Positions 46,024-54,500 are shown, counted from the stretch's first letter. The stretch: DNA of 64,000 bases from Paucibacter sp. TC2R-5 (GCF_025717605.1 NZ_JAJIRQ010000003.1:124001-188000); one strand, 5' to 3'. A program made the numbers and translations. Notes: generated by a model not told the origin, from the sequence alone.

Positions 46024-46506
46024 TTACTGAACCCGCAGCACCTCGAACTGCTGCCGGACTGCAGCGACCTGAATCGAGACCTCATCACCCTCACATTTAC
46101 CCAGCAAGGCCTTGCCCAGCGGGGCTTCGCTGCTGATGACCTGCACAAACTGAGCGCCGCTGAGCAACTTCATGCTGCCCCCATCCGGGCCGAGAAAAAG
46201 CTGTTGCGGGCTATCTTCGGCGTCGACCAGGCAGACCAACGCGCCGAGCTGGATACCTTTGCTGGCGTCGTAGGGGCGCGGGCGAAACTGGCGCCAATTG
46301 GCCATCGCCTGGCGGATGGCTTCGGCGCGGCGAGCTTGGCCGGTGGCCAGGTAAGCGGCTTCAAGACCCAATGTGTCGTACTTGTTTTCGGCGATGTTTT
46401 CTTCGTGAGTCGCCGTTTCATGAGCCGCCCGCGCAGCCTGTTCGACTTGCAGCAGGTCTTCGGCGAGTTTTTCCAGCACCCGCTGCTGCAGCAAGAATTT
46501 GTCCAT
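46024..46506 (-). CDS. GreA/GreB-family transcription factor
   Basis: The 160-residue protein starts with a helical coiled coil (FLLQQRVLEKLAEDLLQVEQAA, here split as FLLQQRVLEKL and AEDLLQVEQAA) and carries NKYDTLGLEAAYLATGQARRAEA, then a C-terminal FKBP-like domain with LGALVCLVD and SSEAPLGKALLGKCEGDEV. The last stretch is the Gre C-terminal signature. It binds RNA polymerase and probably acts on stalled complexes or competes in its channel. It is shorter at the tip than GreA and sits away from rpo genes; a Burkholderiales-specific Gre-like factor is likely. Confidence 0.75.
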   Translation of the reverse strand: MDKFLLQQRVLEKLAEDLLQVEQAARAAHETATHEENIAENKYDTLGLEAAYLATGQARRAEAIRQAMANWRQFRPRPYDASKGIQLGALVCLVDAEDSPQQLFLGPDGGSMKLLSGAQFVQVISSEAPLGKALLGKCEGDEVSIQVAAVRQQFEVLRVQ

Positions 46507-46748
46507 GATGAAAGATAGGCGTCTCGAGCAAGCGGGAGGTCGAGTCTTGATTATGAAGGGCTCCACCAGCTTTCGACACTGCCTTTGCCTGTAGGTTAAC
46601 TTCAGTTAGGGGCACTGAGCTGGCTTCCGGCCAGCCATCCAAACTTCCGACGCGAACATGTAGAAATGGATTGAAGAGACCTGAACGTTCCTATCCACTT
46701 CTTTTCATCTAGACGCAAGCTTCTGCGCAACGCCGGCCTATGTGCAGG

Positions 46749-46973
46749 CTAAGCCCGGAGCAGGGAACGCAAACGCGCAATCGTGACCTCCACCGGCGCA
46801 TCGCGCGAAACTTCCAGGCCCAAGTCGCGTGCGATCTGGTTCACCTTGGCCGGATACAGCGGGATGCCCCCAGCATCGATGGCAGCAATCAAGGCCCGGG
46901 CGCGCTCATGCTCAGGGCGGACGGGGCGCTGGGTGAGCAGGCGGCGCAGAGGTGAAGGTTTTATGGGTGGCAT
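46749..46973 (-). CDS. Small conserved hypothetical protein
   Basis: The 74-residue basic protein starts at PPIKPSPLRRLL and has ALIAAIDAGGIPLYPAKVNQIARDLGLEV, then VEVTIARLRSLL. The predicted helices could form a simple DNA-binding fold but no motif proves it. The ATG at 46973 avoids a longer frame that starts with less typical residues. It lies just outside the integrated element, next to the displaced tRNA terminator. Confidence 0.55.
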   Translation of the reverse strand: MPPIKPSPLRRLLTQRPVRPEHERARALIAAIDAGGIPLYPAKVNQIARDLGLEVSRDAPVEVTIARLRSLLRA

Positions 46974-47090
46974 TTGCGCTGCGATGGTAAACCCTTCCCC
47001 GATGGCCAAGCTAAACCATCGCACTTTTGCCCGCCCACCAAGCCAGCTTCTAGATAGTCACAAACGCAGCGTTCAGACCCAGAAAGCCGA

Positions 47091-47120
47091 AAGGGTTAGC
47101 CCATTTCTGAGCTAACCCTT
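47091..47120 (-). terminator. Displaced chromosomal terminator of tRNA-Pro
   Basis: AAGGGTTAGC (47091-47100) pairs with GCTAACCCTT (47111-47120), 10 bp and a 10-base loop. It lies 21 bases from the partial tRNA copy. The intact tRNA at 55700 has its own hairpin with the same GGGTTAGC core, so this one was probably separated from its tRNA by integration. Confidence 0.6.
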
Positions 47121-47140
47121 TGATTCCAAACTTATTCACA

Positions 47141-47185
47141 TGGTCGGAACGGCAGGATTCGAACCTGCTACCCCTTGTCCCCCAG
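47141..47185. repeat. attL-like copy of the tRNA-Pro 3' end
   Basis: These 45 bases repeat positions 55700-55744 with one change, T for G at 47169. They cover the CCA end, T-arm and up to the anticodon loop of tRNA-Pro. They mark the left border of the integrated element. A full tRNA cannot be formed here. Confidence 0.85.
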
Positions 47186-47320
47186 GCAATTTTAAGTCAA
47201 TCCACCGCAATCCAACGGTGTCCACAGTTGACTAAAATTCACATATAAATCAACCACTTAACTGAATACATCGTTCGTCACTCATCCACCGCCGTCGTTC
47301 AAAGTACACTCACAGCCAGC

Positions 47321-47353
47321 CCAACGGTGTGGCTAAAGGTGTGGCTAAATTTT
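47321..47353. repeat. Left copy of 33-bp element-end direct repeat
   Basis: These bases are identical to 55595-55627 and contain two tandem GTGTGGCTAA decamers with a 12-base period. They lie just before integrase and at the other end of the element, as expected for integrase arm-type binding sites. They overlap the 5' leader of the integrase gene. Confidence 0.7.
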
Positions 47354-47365
47354 GGAGATGTCGAC

Positions 47366-48730
47366 ATGGCCGTGATTACCGTCAAAGAATTGCAGGCGCT
47401 TAACTTGGCCGACGACGGCAAGCGGATCAGCATGGGCGAATCGATGTATGGCACGGTTCGAGTGGGCAAAGACGGCGCCGTTAGCCTCTACGTGAAATGG
47501 CGATACAAAGCGGGCGGCAAGCTGCGTCAAATTCCCCTTGGCACTTGGAAGGACAAAGGCGGCCAAACCCTCAAAGCACTGCGCGATGAGCGCGACCGGC
47601 TCGCGGTTGAACTGAAGGCGGGCATTGATCCCATTGAGCGCAAGGCCTTGGAGCGACGTGGGGTAGTTGACGCTGCGCAAGTGGCCGCAGCAAAAGCAGA
47701 GGCAGATTTGGCCGAAGCAATGCACGCTCAACGCGCCCGACTGGCGGCCATTGCAGAGCAAGCCGCTAGGCTCACAGTCCGAGGCCTGTTTGGTCAATGG
47801 AAGGCCTTGGAGCTACGCCAGCGGGCAGATAAGGGAGCCGAAGCGGAGCGCGCATTTGAACGCGACGTTTTCCCGCTTATTGGCGACGTCGCTGCCGGCG
47901 ACATAACCAAAGCGCACGTTCAACTCGTAATCGACTCGATGATGACCCGCGATGTGGTCCGGATGACCAAGCGTGTCTTATCTGACTTGCGCCAAATGTT
48001 TGGCTTTGCACTTGACCGCGACCTCGTGGAGGCCGACCCCACCGCACGCATCAAGAAGGCCAAGATCGGCCCCGACGTTGAACGCGACCGGGTACTGAGC
48101 GAAGCTGAGCTTATTTCCTTTTTTGCCAAGTTGCCGGCTGCTGGCTTGGCAGACACTTCCCAATGCGCCCTGCTGATCCAGCTGAGCACACTTGCCCGCA
48201 TAGGTGAGGTGTTAGGAGCACGCTGGGAGCACGTTGATTTTGAGCGGCAAACCTGGGTGTTGCCGACAACCAAGAATGGCAAGGCTCACGCGGTGAAACT
48301 GAACGGTTTTGCTCTGCGCCAGTTTGAACGCCTGCACAAGCTCACCGGCTCGACCGCCTGGTGCTTTCCTGCATCCCGAACTGACGGACCTGTGTGCCCG
48401 AAAACCGTCACCAAACAAGTCGCAGATCGTCAGCGGGTAGCCTCCCCAATGACCGGCCGGTCAAAACAGATTGACGCCTTGACCCTAGCCGGTGGGCATT
48501 GGCGCCCGCACGATCTGAGACGCACTGGCGCCACCTTGATGGCTGACTTGGGCGCCCTGCCCGACGTCATCGAGCGATGTCTGAACCACACTGAAGAATC
48601 CAAAATCAAACGGATCTACCAGCGTGCCAAATATGAGGCGCCGATGAAGGATGCTTGGCGCCTGCTCGGTGAACGGTTGGAACTTCTCAGCGCCAAGCCT
48701 GCGAATGTGCTGACGCTGAAGGTCACATAG
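47366..48730 (+). CDS. int: Tyrosine integrase (P4-like)
   Basis: The 454-residue recombinase has an N-terminal arm-binding domain of the DUF4102/P4-integrase sort (KWRYKAGGKLRQIPLGTW), a SAM-like core-binding domain and the catalytic domain. Catalytic residues are Arg278 (LARIGEVLG), His382 and Arg385 (HDLRR), His408 (NHTEE) and Tyr418 (RIYQR). It would insert the element into the tRNA-Pro 3' end and excise it. GGAG lies before the ATG at 47366. The frame extends 13 codons upstream through the arm repeat but this part has no similarity to integrases. Confidence 0.93.
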   Translation: MAVITVKELQALNLADDGKRISMGESMYGTVRVGKDGAVSLYVKWRYKAGGKLRQIPLGTWKDKGGQTLKALRDERDRLAVELKAGIDPIERKALERRGVVDAAQVAAAKAEADLAEAMHAQRARLAAIAEQAARLTVRGLFGQWKALELRQRADKGAEAERAFERDVFPLIGDVAAGDITKAHVQLVIDSMMTRDVVRMTKRVLSDLRQMFGFALDRDLVEADPTARIKKAKIGPDVERDRVLSEAELISFFAKLPAAGLADTSQCALLIQLSTLARIGEVLGARWEHVDFERQTWVLPTTKNGKAHAVKLNGFALRQFERLHKLTGSTAWCFPASRTDGPVCPKTVTKQVADRQRVASPMTGRSKQIDALTLAGGHWRPHDLRRTGATLMADLGALPDVIERCLNHTEESKIKRIYQRAKYEAPMKDAWRLLGERLELLSAKPANVLTLKVT

Positions 48731-49047
48731 CCTGACTTTTGGGCTGTCTCATTTTCCCCCTGACTATTCCGTCCTAGGGTGTCCATAATGACTCCACTGG
48801 ATGCCCAAAGAACTTTGTTCAAAAAAGGTGGACAGTGGTCAACATGGCCTAAAGAGTTGGGGAGACGCAAAGGTGTATCAGACCCTTGCGCCGCCCCGAG
48901 CCCGCCGAAGCAGGCTGTCTAAGTTCCCACAGAGACAGGCTGAGTTTATGACATCTTCGCAGTCGCTTGTGGAGTCCCTTAGGGGCTTCTGTCGGCGCTT
49001 GCCAAGAGATCGGCGGTTTTTTTAATAAAAACCAAAGAACGCAGCAA
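48731..49047. other. Intergenic stretch between integrase and AlpA-like gene
   Basis: These 317 bases hold no convincing gene. A 74-codon open frame starts at 48801 but its predicted product has no recognisable feature. A T-rich run (TTTTTTTAAT near 49018) precedes the AlpA-like gene. The stretch may hold the promoters and an operator of the early genes. Confidence 0.45.
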
Positions 49048-49263
49048 ATGCATAACCCCACACCTACGCAGCAAGAAATACCAGCGGCTGTTTTGCGAAT
49101 CGCCAGTGCCGGCCCATACCTATCGGTAAGCCGATCGCACCTTTACAACCTCATTGAGCGCAAGGAATTGCCCTTGATTAAGTTGGGTGGCCGCGCCTCA
49201 GGAATCCTGCGCGCCGACTTAGACGCTTGGCTCGCTAAGCAGCGCGCCGCCGCCCTATCCTGA
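49048..49263 (+). CDS. AlpA-like DNA-binding protein (excisionase/regulator)
   Basis: The 71-residue protein has a MerR/AlpA-type helix-turn-helix: YLSVSRSHLYNLIERKELPLIKL, here split as LSVSRSHLYNLIERK and ELPLIKL, then ASGILRADLDAWLAKQR. AlpA of P4-like elements activates integrase or aids excision. The ATG at 49048 starts directly before the domain. It begins a run of closely spaced genes that ends at 51166. Confidence 0.82.
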   Translation: MHNPTPTQQEIPAAVLRIASAGPYLSVSRSHLYNLIERKELPLIKLGGRASGILRADLDAWLAKQRAAALS

Positions 49264-49275
49264 CAGGAGGCCGCC

Positions 49276-49383
49276 ATGAAAACGAATCATGCTGCACCAG
49301 CGGCAGGAAGCGGCGTATCTGTTGGTTCGCATCGCCTTGATTTGGCAAGTGCCCGATGCGTTCCTGAAGGGCTCCACACATGA
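49276..49383 (+). CDS. 35-residue peptide with strong ribosome site
   Basis: The frame reads KTNHAAPAAGSGV and ends EGLHT. A GGAGG site lies five bases before its ATG, 12 bases after the AlpA-like stop. Its TGA overlaps the next gene's ATG (ATGA). It may be a real small protein, or a leader that couples translation of the zinc-finger gene. No family is recognised. Confidence 0.45.
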   Translation: MKTNHAAPAAGSGVSVGSHRLDLASARCVPEGLHT

Positions 49384-49811
49384 GCCCCTTGGACAAATTC
49401 CTACACGGCCACGGAAACATGCGCCAGTATGGCAGCCGCTACCGTGGCGCCTGCTTGGCCTGCAACGCAAGTAACAAGACCACGCTGTCCATCGCTGAAG
49501 GGCAGGACGGCGCTGTGTTGGTTCGCTGCTTCAAGGCGGGTTGCGACGCCCAGTCCATCGCGCGCTCAGTTGGCCTTGAGCTGCAAGACCTGTTCCCTGA
49601 GCGTTTGACTGCACACCACACGCCAGGCCCGCGCCGGCGAGGCATGCTGTCTGCGGCCGAGGCGCTGGGCTTGCTTCGGTTTGAGGCTGAGCTGATCCGC
49701 ATCGCCGCCGCCAATCTGGCCGCAGGCGTGAGCCTGACCGAACAGGATCGCGCCCGGCTTGGTCAGTGTTGCTCACGGATCGCAAACCTTGAAGCCGAGG
49801 TGCATTCATGA
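49380..49811 (+). CDS. Zinc-finger protein, primase-like N-terminal type
   Basis: The 143-residue protein has CLACN and, about 30 residues on, CFKAGCD, four cysteines that could hold one zinc as in the CHC2-type domain of phage primases. The spacing and the ALVRCF-like strand (VLVRCF) fit that family. A helical C-terminus follows. It overlaps the DUF3987 gene by four bases, so the two may act as a split primase-helicase. Catalytic primase residues are not visible in it. Confidence 0.65.
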   Translation: MSPLDKFLHGHGNMRQYGSRYRGACLACNASNKTTLSIAEGQDGAVLVRCFKAGCDAQSIARSVGLELQDLFPERLTAHHTPGPRRRGMLSAAEALGLLRFEAELIRIAAANLAAGVSLTEQDRARLGQCCSRIANLEAEVHS

Positions 49812-51166
49812 GCGCCCTGCCCGAGCACTTCGACGGGTTCACGCCACCGCCGCGCCATGCATCGCAGGCAGAAGGGGATGGCCCTTCACCACTCGCGCCG
49901 CCAGTTATGGCGCCGCAAGGTTTCATTGATTTGCTGCGCGGCATCGTGGACGCCGCCTGCGCCAACTCTGAGGCGCATCCCGTGGCTGTGGCCGTCAATG
50001 TGGTGGCGCTCTTTTGCTGCGCCATTGGTCGCGGCCCGTACCAGAGGATCGGCGATGCGATATCGCACGCCAGAGCCTTCGCCTTGATCGTAGGCAAATC
50101 GGGGAAGGCCCGCAAAGGTACCGCCGAGCACACGCCTCGTGAAGTGTTTCGCCGTGCTGATGCCATCCTGCGGCGCCGAAGCCAAAGCCTTGACCGGCTG
50201 CGTATCCACGCCGGGGGTTTGAGCAGTGGCGAAGGCGTGGCCTACGCTATCCGCGACGCCAGGGAACCCGACGAAAAGACCGGCAAAGGCGGCGACCCCG
50301 GAGTGAACGACAAGCGCCTGATGGTGATTGAATCGGAGTTCGCCAACGTGCTCGCCCAAGTCAAGCGGGAGGGCAACATTCTGAGCGCCACGATTCGCAA
50401 TATGTGGGATGGCCGAGACGTCGAACCTCTTACAAAGACTTCGCAACTCACGGCAACCCGGCCGCACGTTGTCATCATCGGCCACATCACCGGCCATGAA
50501 CTTCGCGAGAAATCCACCGAGAACGATGCAGCTAACGGCCTATTGAATCGGTTCATGATCTTGCACGTTCACCGGCCTAAGTTGGTTCCTCTGCCAAAGC
50601 CCACACCTGAAGCAAAGTTAGATGCACTGGCCGAACAGTTGGCCGACGCCATCGAGTACGCCACTGATGGTAATCCGCACGGCAACAACTCGCACGAAGT
50701 GCAGATGACACCCGAAGCTGAAGCCTATTGGTGCGATGAGTATGAAGCGCTAACTCAGGATCGCGACGGCAAGGTCGGCAGTTTGATGGCCCGCTCTGAG
50801 GTCTACGCACGCATGCTGGCCATGGTGTTCTGCCTAATGGAGAAACGCAGCGCAATCGAGGTTGGTGATTTGTGGGCTGCGCTCGCCTGGGTGGACTACT
50901 GGCGGCAGTCAATCACCTACATGTTCTCAACCGGCGAGGATGAAACCGAACTGGACGACTTCACAAAGGCCGTGCACCAGCGCGTGATGGACGCGCCAGG
51001 CATCAAGCTGAGCGAGATGCAAGAACTGTGGAATCGCAAGCGCATTCCCGAAGTCAAGGCGTCACTCGAAACCCTGCTGAACTGGGCCCCGCCGCTGATT
51101 GAGATGCGAAAGGATTCGAACACTGGGGGCCGAGTCGCCCAGCGTTACTACCCCGTATGCATGTGA
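49808..51166 (+). CDS. DUF3987 replication protein, primase-helicase-like
   Basis: The 452-residue protein has FALIVGKSGKARKGT (Walker-A-like, residues 93-105), LMVIESEFANVL as Walker B-like strand, and a C-terminal part (WAALAWVDYWRQS, then a winged-helix-like end). DUF3987 proteins are common in satellites, integrative elements and prophages, where they are thought to act in DNA replication beside a zinc-finger partner. The start overlaps the upstream stop (ATGA). The AT-poorer intergenic stretch with repeats after its end may be the origin. Confidence 0.75.
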   Translation: MSALPEHFDGFTPPPRHASQAEGDGPSPLAPPVMAPQGFIDLLRGIVDAACANSEAHPVAVAVNVVALFCCAIGRGPYQRIGDAISHARAFALIVGKSGKARKGTAEHTPREVFRRADAILRRRSQSLDRLRIHAGGLSSGEGVAYAIRDAREPDEKTGKGGDPGVNDKRLMVIESEFANVLAQVKREGNILSATIRNMWDGRDVEPLTKTSQLTATRPHVVIIGHITGHELREKSTENDAANGLLNRFMILHVHRPKLVPLPKPTPEAKLDALAEQLADAIEYATDGNPHGNNSHEVQMTPEAEAYWCDEYEALTQDRDGKVGSLMARSEVYARMLAMVFCLMEKRSAIEVGDLWAALAWVDYWRQSITYMFSTGEDETELDDFTKAVHQRVMDAPGIKLSEMQELWNRKRIPEVKASLETLLNWAPPLIEMRKDSNTGGRVAQRYYPVCM

Positions 51167-51244
51167 GTGAGATAGGTGATTTAAGTGAGTTATGAGCAAC
51201 CATGCAGCTTAGAGCAGTGAGCTAGGCGGTGATTTTTGAGTGAG
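51163..51244. repeat. Iteron-like GTGAG repeats after the DUF3987 gene
   Basis: Copies of (A)GTGAG occur at 51163-51171, 51185-51189, 51216-51221 and 51239-51244. Two larger units, TAGGTGATTTAAGTGAG (51173) and TAGGCGGTGATTTTTGAGTGAG (51223-51244), share GGTGATTT and AGTGAG. This could be a replication origin or a regulator site. The rest of the 325-base gap (51167-51491) has no gene. Confidence 0.4.
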
Positions 51245-51491
51245 GAAAGACCCATTCGGTCTAGACCCAAGTCCTTCTTTCACTCTTAGCTCACGCCATG
51301 AATCACGCGCAAACCCGCATGAACACTCATTACTCGCTAATTTCACCAATATCACCATAGGTATTTGGAAAAGAAAAGAAAGCCGACACGGCCACCCCCT
51401 TCAAGGTACTCCTGGGGCTTTCCCAGTACGGGTGCGAAACGAGCTCGAAATCCCGCTAGTCAGTCAATTTTCAAACTATGCAAGGCAAGTT

Positions 51492-51971
51492 ATGCAAAGC
51501 ACTACCAGCACTAACACACACCGATCTCTCGCCCAAGCGTTGGGCGTGCATGAGTCCATCGTCTCCCGGCATGCCAAGCGCGGCATGCCGACAGATAGCC
51601 TTGATGCCGCTCTGGCATGGCGTGCCCACAATATCAACCCTGCGCACGGCAGCCGCAAAAAAATCGCCCCACCAAAGCCGCCTACTGATGCAAATGCCGA
51701 CGCGAATGAAACGTTCGCTGAGGCGCGCAGACGGCGAGAGTCCAGCGAAGCCGACTTGGCGGCCCTCAAACTGGCCGAACTGCGGGGCGACCTGATCCGC
51801 ACGGACGCCGTGCGCAGCGCTTACAGCCGCCGCGCCGCCAGCTTGCGCGATGCCTTGATGCAGATCCCGGCTCGACTCTGCCCAGTGCTGGCCGCCGAAA
51901 GTGACCCGGCCGCGATTCACGACCACCTGCAAGCCGAATTGCGGCAGGTGCTTTTCCAAGCCACCGAATGA
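51492..51971 (+). CDS. Nu1-like terminase small subunit (DUF1441-like)
   Basis: The 159-residue protein has a helix-turn-helix at its start (SLAQALGVHESIVSRHAKRGMP), a Pro/Asp-rich linker and a helical C-terminus (ESSEADLAALKLAELRGDLI, then VRSAYSRRAASLRDALMQIPARL). This matches Nu1/DUF1441-like phage packaging proteins. The small subunit binds the cos or pac site and recruits a large subunit. No large subunit is encoded in the element. If it works, it would borrow a helper phage's packaging motor. The ATG at 51492 sets the protein to normal length. Confidence 0.72.
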   Translation: MQSTTSTNTHRSLAQALGVHESIVSRHAKRGMPTDSLDAALAWRAHNINPAHGSRKKIAPPKPPTDANADANETFAEARRRRESSEADLAALKLAELRGDLIRTDAVRSAYSRRAASLRDALMQIPARLCPVLAAESDPAAIHDHLQAELRQVLFQATE

Positions 51972-51985
51972 ACAAGGATTTCACC

Positions 51986-52198
51986 ATGCCTCAGAAATTC
52001 GACCACCAAGCGCCGCAAGTCATTTACATGAGAATGCGCGCCGACCATGATGTGGTCGGCTTGGCCGCCGTACCCGGTCGCCTGGACGAACTTCACCGCT
52101 TCCCCGGCGAGTCGGTGCCGTCTATGGTTTACCGTGCGCGCATGCAGGCCAAAGGCCTCGACACGCTGGCGGTGTTCCCAATCCATCGCAACGATTGA
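51986..52198 (+). CDS. Small hypothetical protein of the element
   Basis: The 70-residue protein has VIYMRMRADHD, LHRFPGESVPSMVYRAR and ends FPIHRND. It has no recognised domain. AAGGA lies eight bases before the ATG at 51986; an in-frame ATG at 51968 overlaps the previous stop but has no ribosome site. It sits between packaging and capsid genes. Confidence 0.55.
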   Translation: MPQKFDHQAPQVIYMRMRADHDVVGLAAVPGRLDELHRFPGESVPSMVYRARMQAKGLDTLAVFPIHRND

Positions 52199-52205
52199 GC
52201 GCGCC

Positions 52206-52619
52206 ATGAGCCCGACGCAAATCACCGACGAAATGCAGCGCCAATCTGAGCTGCTTGCCCAAGTGCTCGACACGCTGCAACGGCTGGCGCCAAAGCAGTC
52301 GCGCGAGGCACAAACCGAACGCCTCAAGCGGGCGCAGATATTCGAGGCCATAGCCGAGCGCATGGGCGCGGCGCCATTTACGGCGGGCGAGCTGATCGCC
52401 GCGGCTGCGCAAGAGCCGATGACCTGCGCGCCGCTGGCCGTCGCCATAGAGCTCTGCATTGGCACGCATGACGGCAACCGCTCGATGCGCCTGGGCAAGT
52501 GGCTGGCCAAGTCCATCGAAAAACCCGCAGGTGGCTTTGAGTTGAACGCCGCCAGCGGGCACGAGGGTTCGAATCAGTACAGCCTGATTTTCAAGATGGC
52601 GGGCGATGCCGGTCGGTGA
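52206..52619 (+). CDS. Hypothetical protein of the element, 137 residues
   Basis: The protein has a helical N-terminus (EMQRQSELLAQVLDTLQRLA) and a C-terminal part with PFTAGELIAAAA, TIALAIE-like strand (LAVAIELCIG) and SMRLGKWLAKS. The second half resembles small phage proteins with a winged helix that regulate replication or packaging; this is a weak inference. It lies seven bases after the previous stop. No signal peptide or membrane span. Confidence 0.5.
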   Translation: MSPTQITDEMQRQSELLAQVLDTLQRLAPKQSREAQTERLKRAQIFEAIAERMGAAPFTAGELIAAAAQEPMTCAPLAVAIELCIGTHDGNRSMRLGKWLAKSIEKPAGGFELNAASGHEGSNQYSLIFKMAGDAGR

Positions 52620-52690
52620 AAGCCCGCCAAGCCCCGCTAGCTCATGGACTGAGCCACCATGAAATCGGAAGATGGAATCCACCGCAACGA

Positions 52691-53818
52691 ATGGATTTCG
52701 AAATGTCATACCCCTCCCTTCCCCTTAGCGAAGCCTCTGTTCGCCGCATGCAAAAGGACGTCGCCAGGCAGTTGGCCCTAGGCCAAACCTCAGGCAACGC
52801 TCAACACCTGCCGCCGTTCTCACTCAGCCGTATGCTGAAGGCTCACCTCGACAATTCGCCCCTCGACGGGCTGGAGCGCGAGATCATCACTGAAGCCGAA
52901 AGCATCAAAGGCTCGGGTGGTCAGTTCGCCAATACTGCCTGCATCCCATGGGGCGCGCTGCTGCCTCAAGAGCGCCGCCTGACCTCAAACGTACCTATCT
53001 CTGGCAGCAACCTCATCGGCACCAGCGTAGGCGCAGCCGTTGACGCTCTGAGGCCTTACAGCATTGCGATTCAAGCCGGTTTTGACGTTCGCTCAGGCTT
53101 GAATCAGAATTTATTGATCCCGTCCGGTCGTACCGATGAGGACCGCAGTGGCACTTGGATGAGCGCCGAATCACCGAGCATCGCCAAGCACACGCCGCGC
53201 ACGGGCCTGTCGACCTTGACGCCCCACACCTGGGGCCAAATCATCGATTACTCCGGCCTTTTCGCCCGCCAAGGCGCATTCGCCGACGAGTTCATTCGAA
53301 CCCGGCTGCTTCGCGCTGCCGGCCAGGCCATCGACAACGCAGTGCTTGGGAACATCACTGCGCAACCCACAAGCGGTCGGCCTCGTGGCTTGATGCAAGC
53401 CGAGGGCTTGATGCGCTACCCCGTTGCTTCGGGCGCACTCTGGAGCGAAGGCTGTAAGCCGGCTCAGACCTATGTCGCTATGCGCGGGGGCAGCGACACG
53501 GCTGCCGCCTGGATAGCCGGACCGGTCATGCGAGCAGAACTCATGAGCCTTCATGCCGGGTCGGCGATGGATGCTATCTGGAAAGACGATGTAGTGGCCG
53601 GCCGGCGCGCGCACTGCACTTCGGCGATGCAATCCGATGCCATCGCCTATGGTGACTTCACCACGGCCATCCTGGGCCTGTTTGGCGGCGGTCTTGAGCT
53701 TGAGATTGATGCCTACACCGGCTTCCGCACCAATGTCGTCAGCATGCGCGCCCTCGTGACGCTCGATGTCGCCTTTCCCGACCCCACGGCCTATGCGGTC
53801 GCGTTCATTTCCAATTGA
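52691..53818 (+). CDS. HK97-type phage major capsid protein
   Basis: The 375-residue protein has a helical N-terminal region of about 70 residues, as in the scaffold-like delta domain, and then the HK97 fold. Visible features are TSNVPISGSNLIG, LLIPSGRTDEDRSGTWMSAES (N-arm and E-loop), a spine helix with AGQAIDNAVLGN, GRPRGLM and the A-domain end with SMRALVTLDVAFPDPTAYAVAF. It has no upstream protease. Either a helper phage processes it or the capsid needs no cleavage. The start could also be the ATG at 52703. Confidence 0.82.
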   Translation: MDFEMSYPSLPLSEASVRRMQKDVARQLALGQTSGNAQHLPPFSLSRMLKAHLDNSPLDGLEREIITEAESIKGSGGQFANTACIPWGALLPQERRLTSNVPISGSNLIGTSVGAAVDALRPYSIAIQAGFDVRSGLNQNLLIPSGRTDEDRSGTWMSAESPSIAKHTPRTGLSTLTPHTWGQIIDYSGLFARQGAFADEFIRTRLLRAAGQAIDNAVLGNITAQPTSGRPRGLMQAEGLMRYPVASGALWSEGCKPAQTYVAMRGGSDTAAAWIAGPVMRAELMSLHAGSAMDAIWKDDVVAGRRAHCTSAMQSDAIAYGDFTTAILGLFGGGLELEIDAYTGFRTNVVSMRALVTLDVAFPDPTAYAVAFISN

Positions 53819-53836
53819 TCCACCAAGGAAAAAACC

Positions 53837-54205
53837 ATGAGTCAATTCAACTTCGCAGGCAACGCCACCACCACCGCGTTGATCGTCCCCGCCTCTTGCG
53901 CGAACACCGCCGCAGCCACCAGCGCCGCATTCGATGGCCTGGGCTATGACGGCCCGGTCTTGGTCACCCAAAGCAAAGGGCTTGGCACGGGCTCACTTGA
54001 TGGCAAGCTTCAAATGAGCCTTGATGGCTCGACCGGCTGGACAGATACCGGCGTGAGCTTCTCCCAAGCAACCACCGGCGCAGGCCTGCAAACCGTGGCG
54101 ATCAATCCGAACGGCTACCAGCGCTATCTCCGCTATGTCGGCACCATCGTGACCGGGCCTCAGCTATTGAGCGTTACAGTCTCCGGCGTCAAGAAGTACG
54201 TCTAA
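53837..54205 (+). CDS. Probable head decoration or structural protein
   Basis: The 122-residue protein has LDGKLQMSLDGSTGWTDTGV, then YQRYLRYVGTIV, an immunoglobulin-like beta-sandwich seen in small phage structural proteins. It follows the capsid gene by 18 bases with AAGGA before the ATG. The family is not certain; a decoration protein placed on capsid hexamers is the best reading. Confidence 0.55.
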   Translation: MSQFNFAGNATTTALIVPASCANTAAATSAAFDGLGYDGPVLVTQSKGLGTGSLDGKLQMSLDGSTGWTDTGVSFSQATTGAGLQTVAINPNGYQRYLRYVGTIVTGPQLLSVTVSGVKKYV

Positions 54206-54216
54206 GAGGTCGCAGC

Positions 54217-54492
54217 ATGCAAGCCATCAAAGACGTGTTTTCTTCGCTGCTGGGCGGCCCGAACACCACCGCCGCGCCAGGCTTGGTTCAAGTGCGAACA
54301 CTTCGGCCTTTCTTTCTCGACGGCCGAGTCACCAAAGTCGGCGAAGTTGTAAGCGTCACCGGCACGGTTGCCGGCGACATCATTTACAGCACTCGCGGCG
54401 AAATTGTCGACACCGATCAATTTTCAGCAATCCATGACGCCGTGCAAGCTCAAAACTTAGCAAACGAGCGCGCCAGTAAACGCATTCGATAG
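54217..54492 (+). CDS. Small structural candidate of the element
   Basis: The 91-residue protein has FFLDGRVTKVGEVVSVTGTVAGDIIYSTRGEIVD. It looks like a small beta-barrel or head-completion-type protein. AGAGGT lies before the ATG. It ends about nine bases before a long structured region. No family is recognised with confidence. Confidence 0.5.
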   Translation: MQAIKDVFSSLLGGPNTTAAPGLVQVRTLRPFFLDGRVTKVGEVVSVTGTVAGDIIYSTRGEIVDTDQFSAIHDAVQAQNLANERASKRIR

Positions 54493-54500
54493 CACCGCCC

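Noticed and set aside
47141-47185. Second, functional tRNA-Pro gene
   Set aside because: Only the 3' half is present, ending in unrelated DNA after the anticodon loop, with a base change in the T-arm region.
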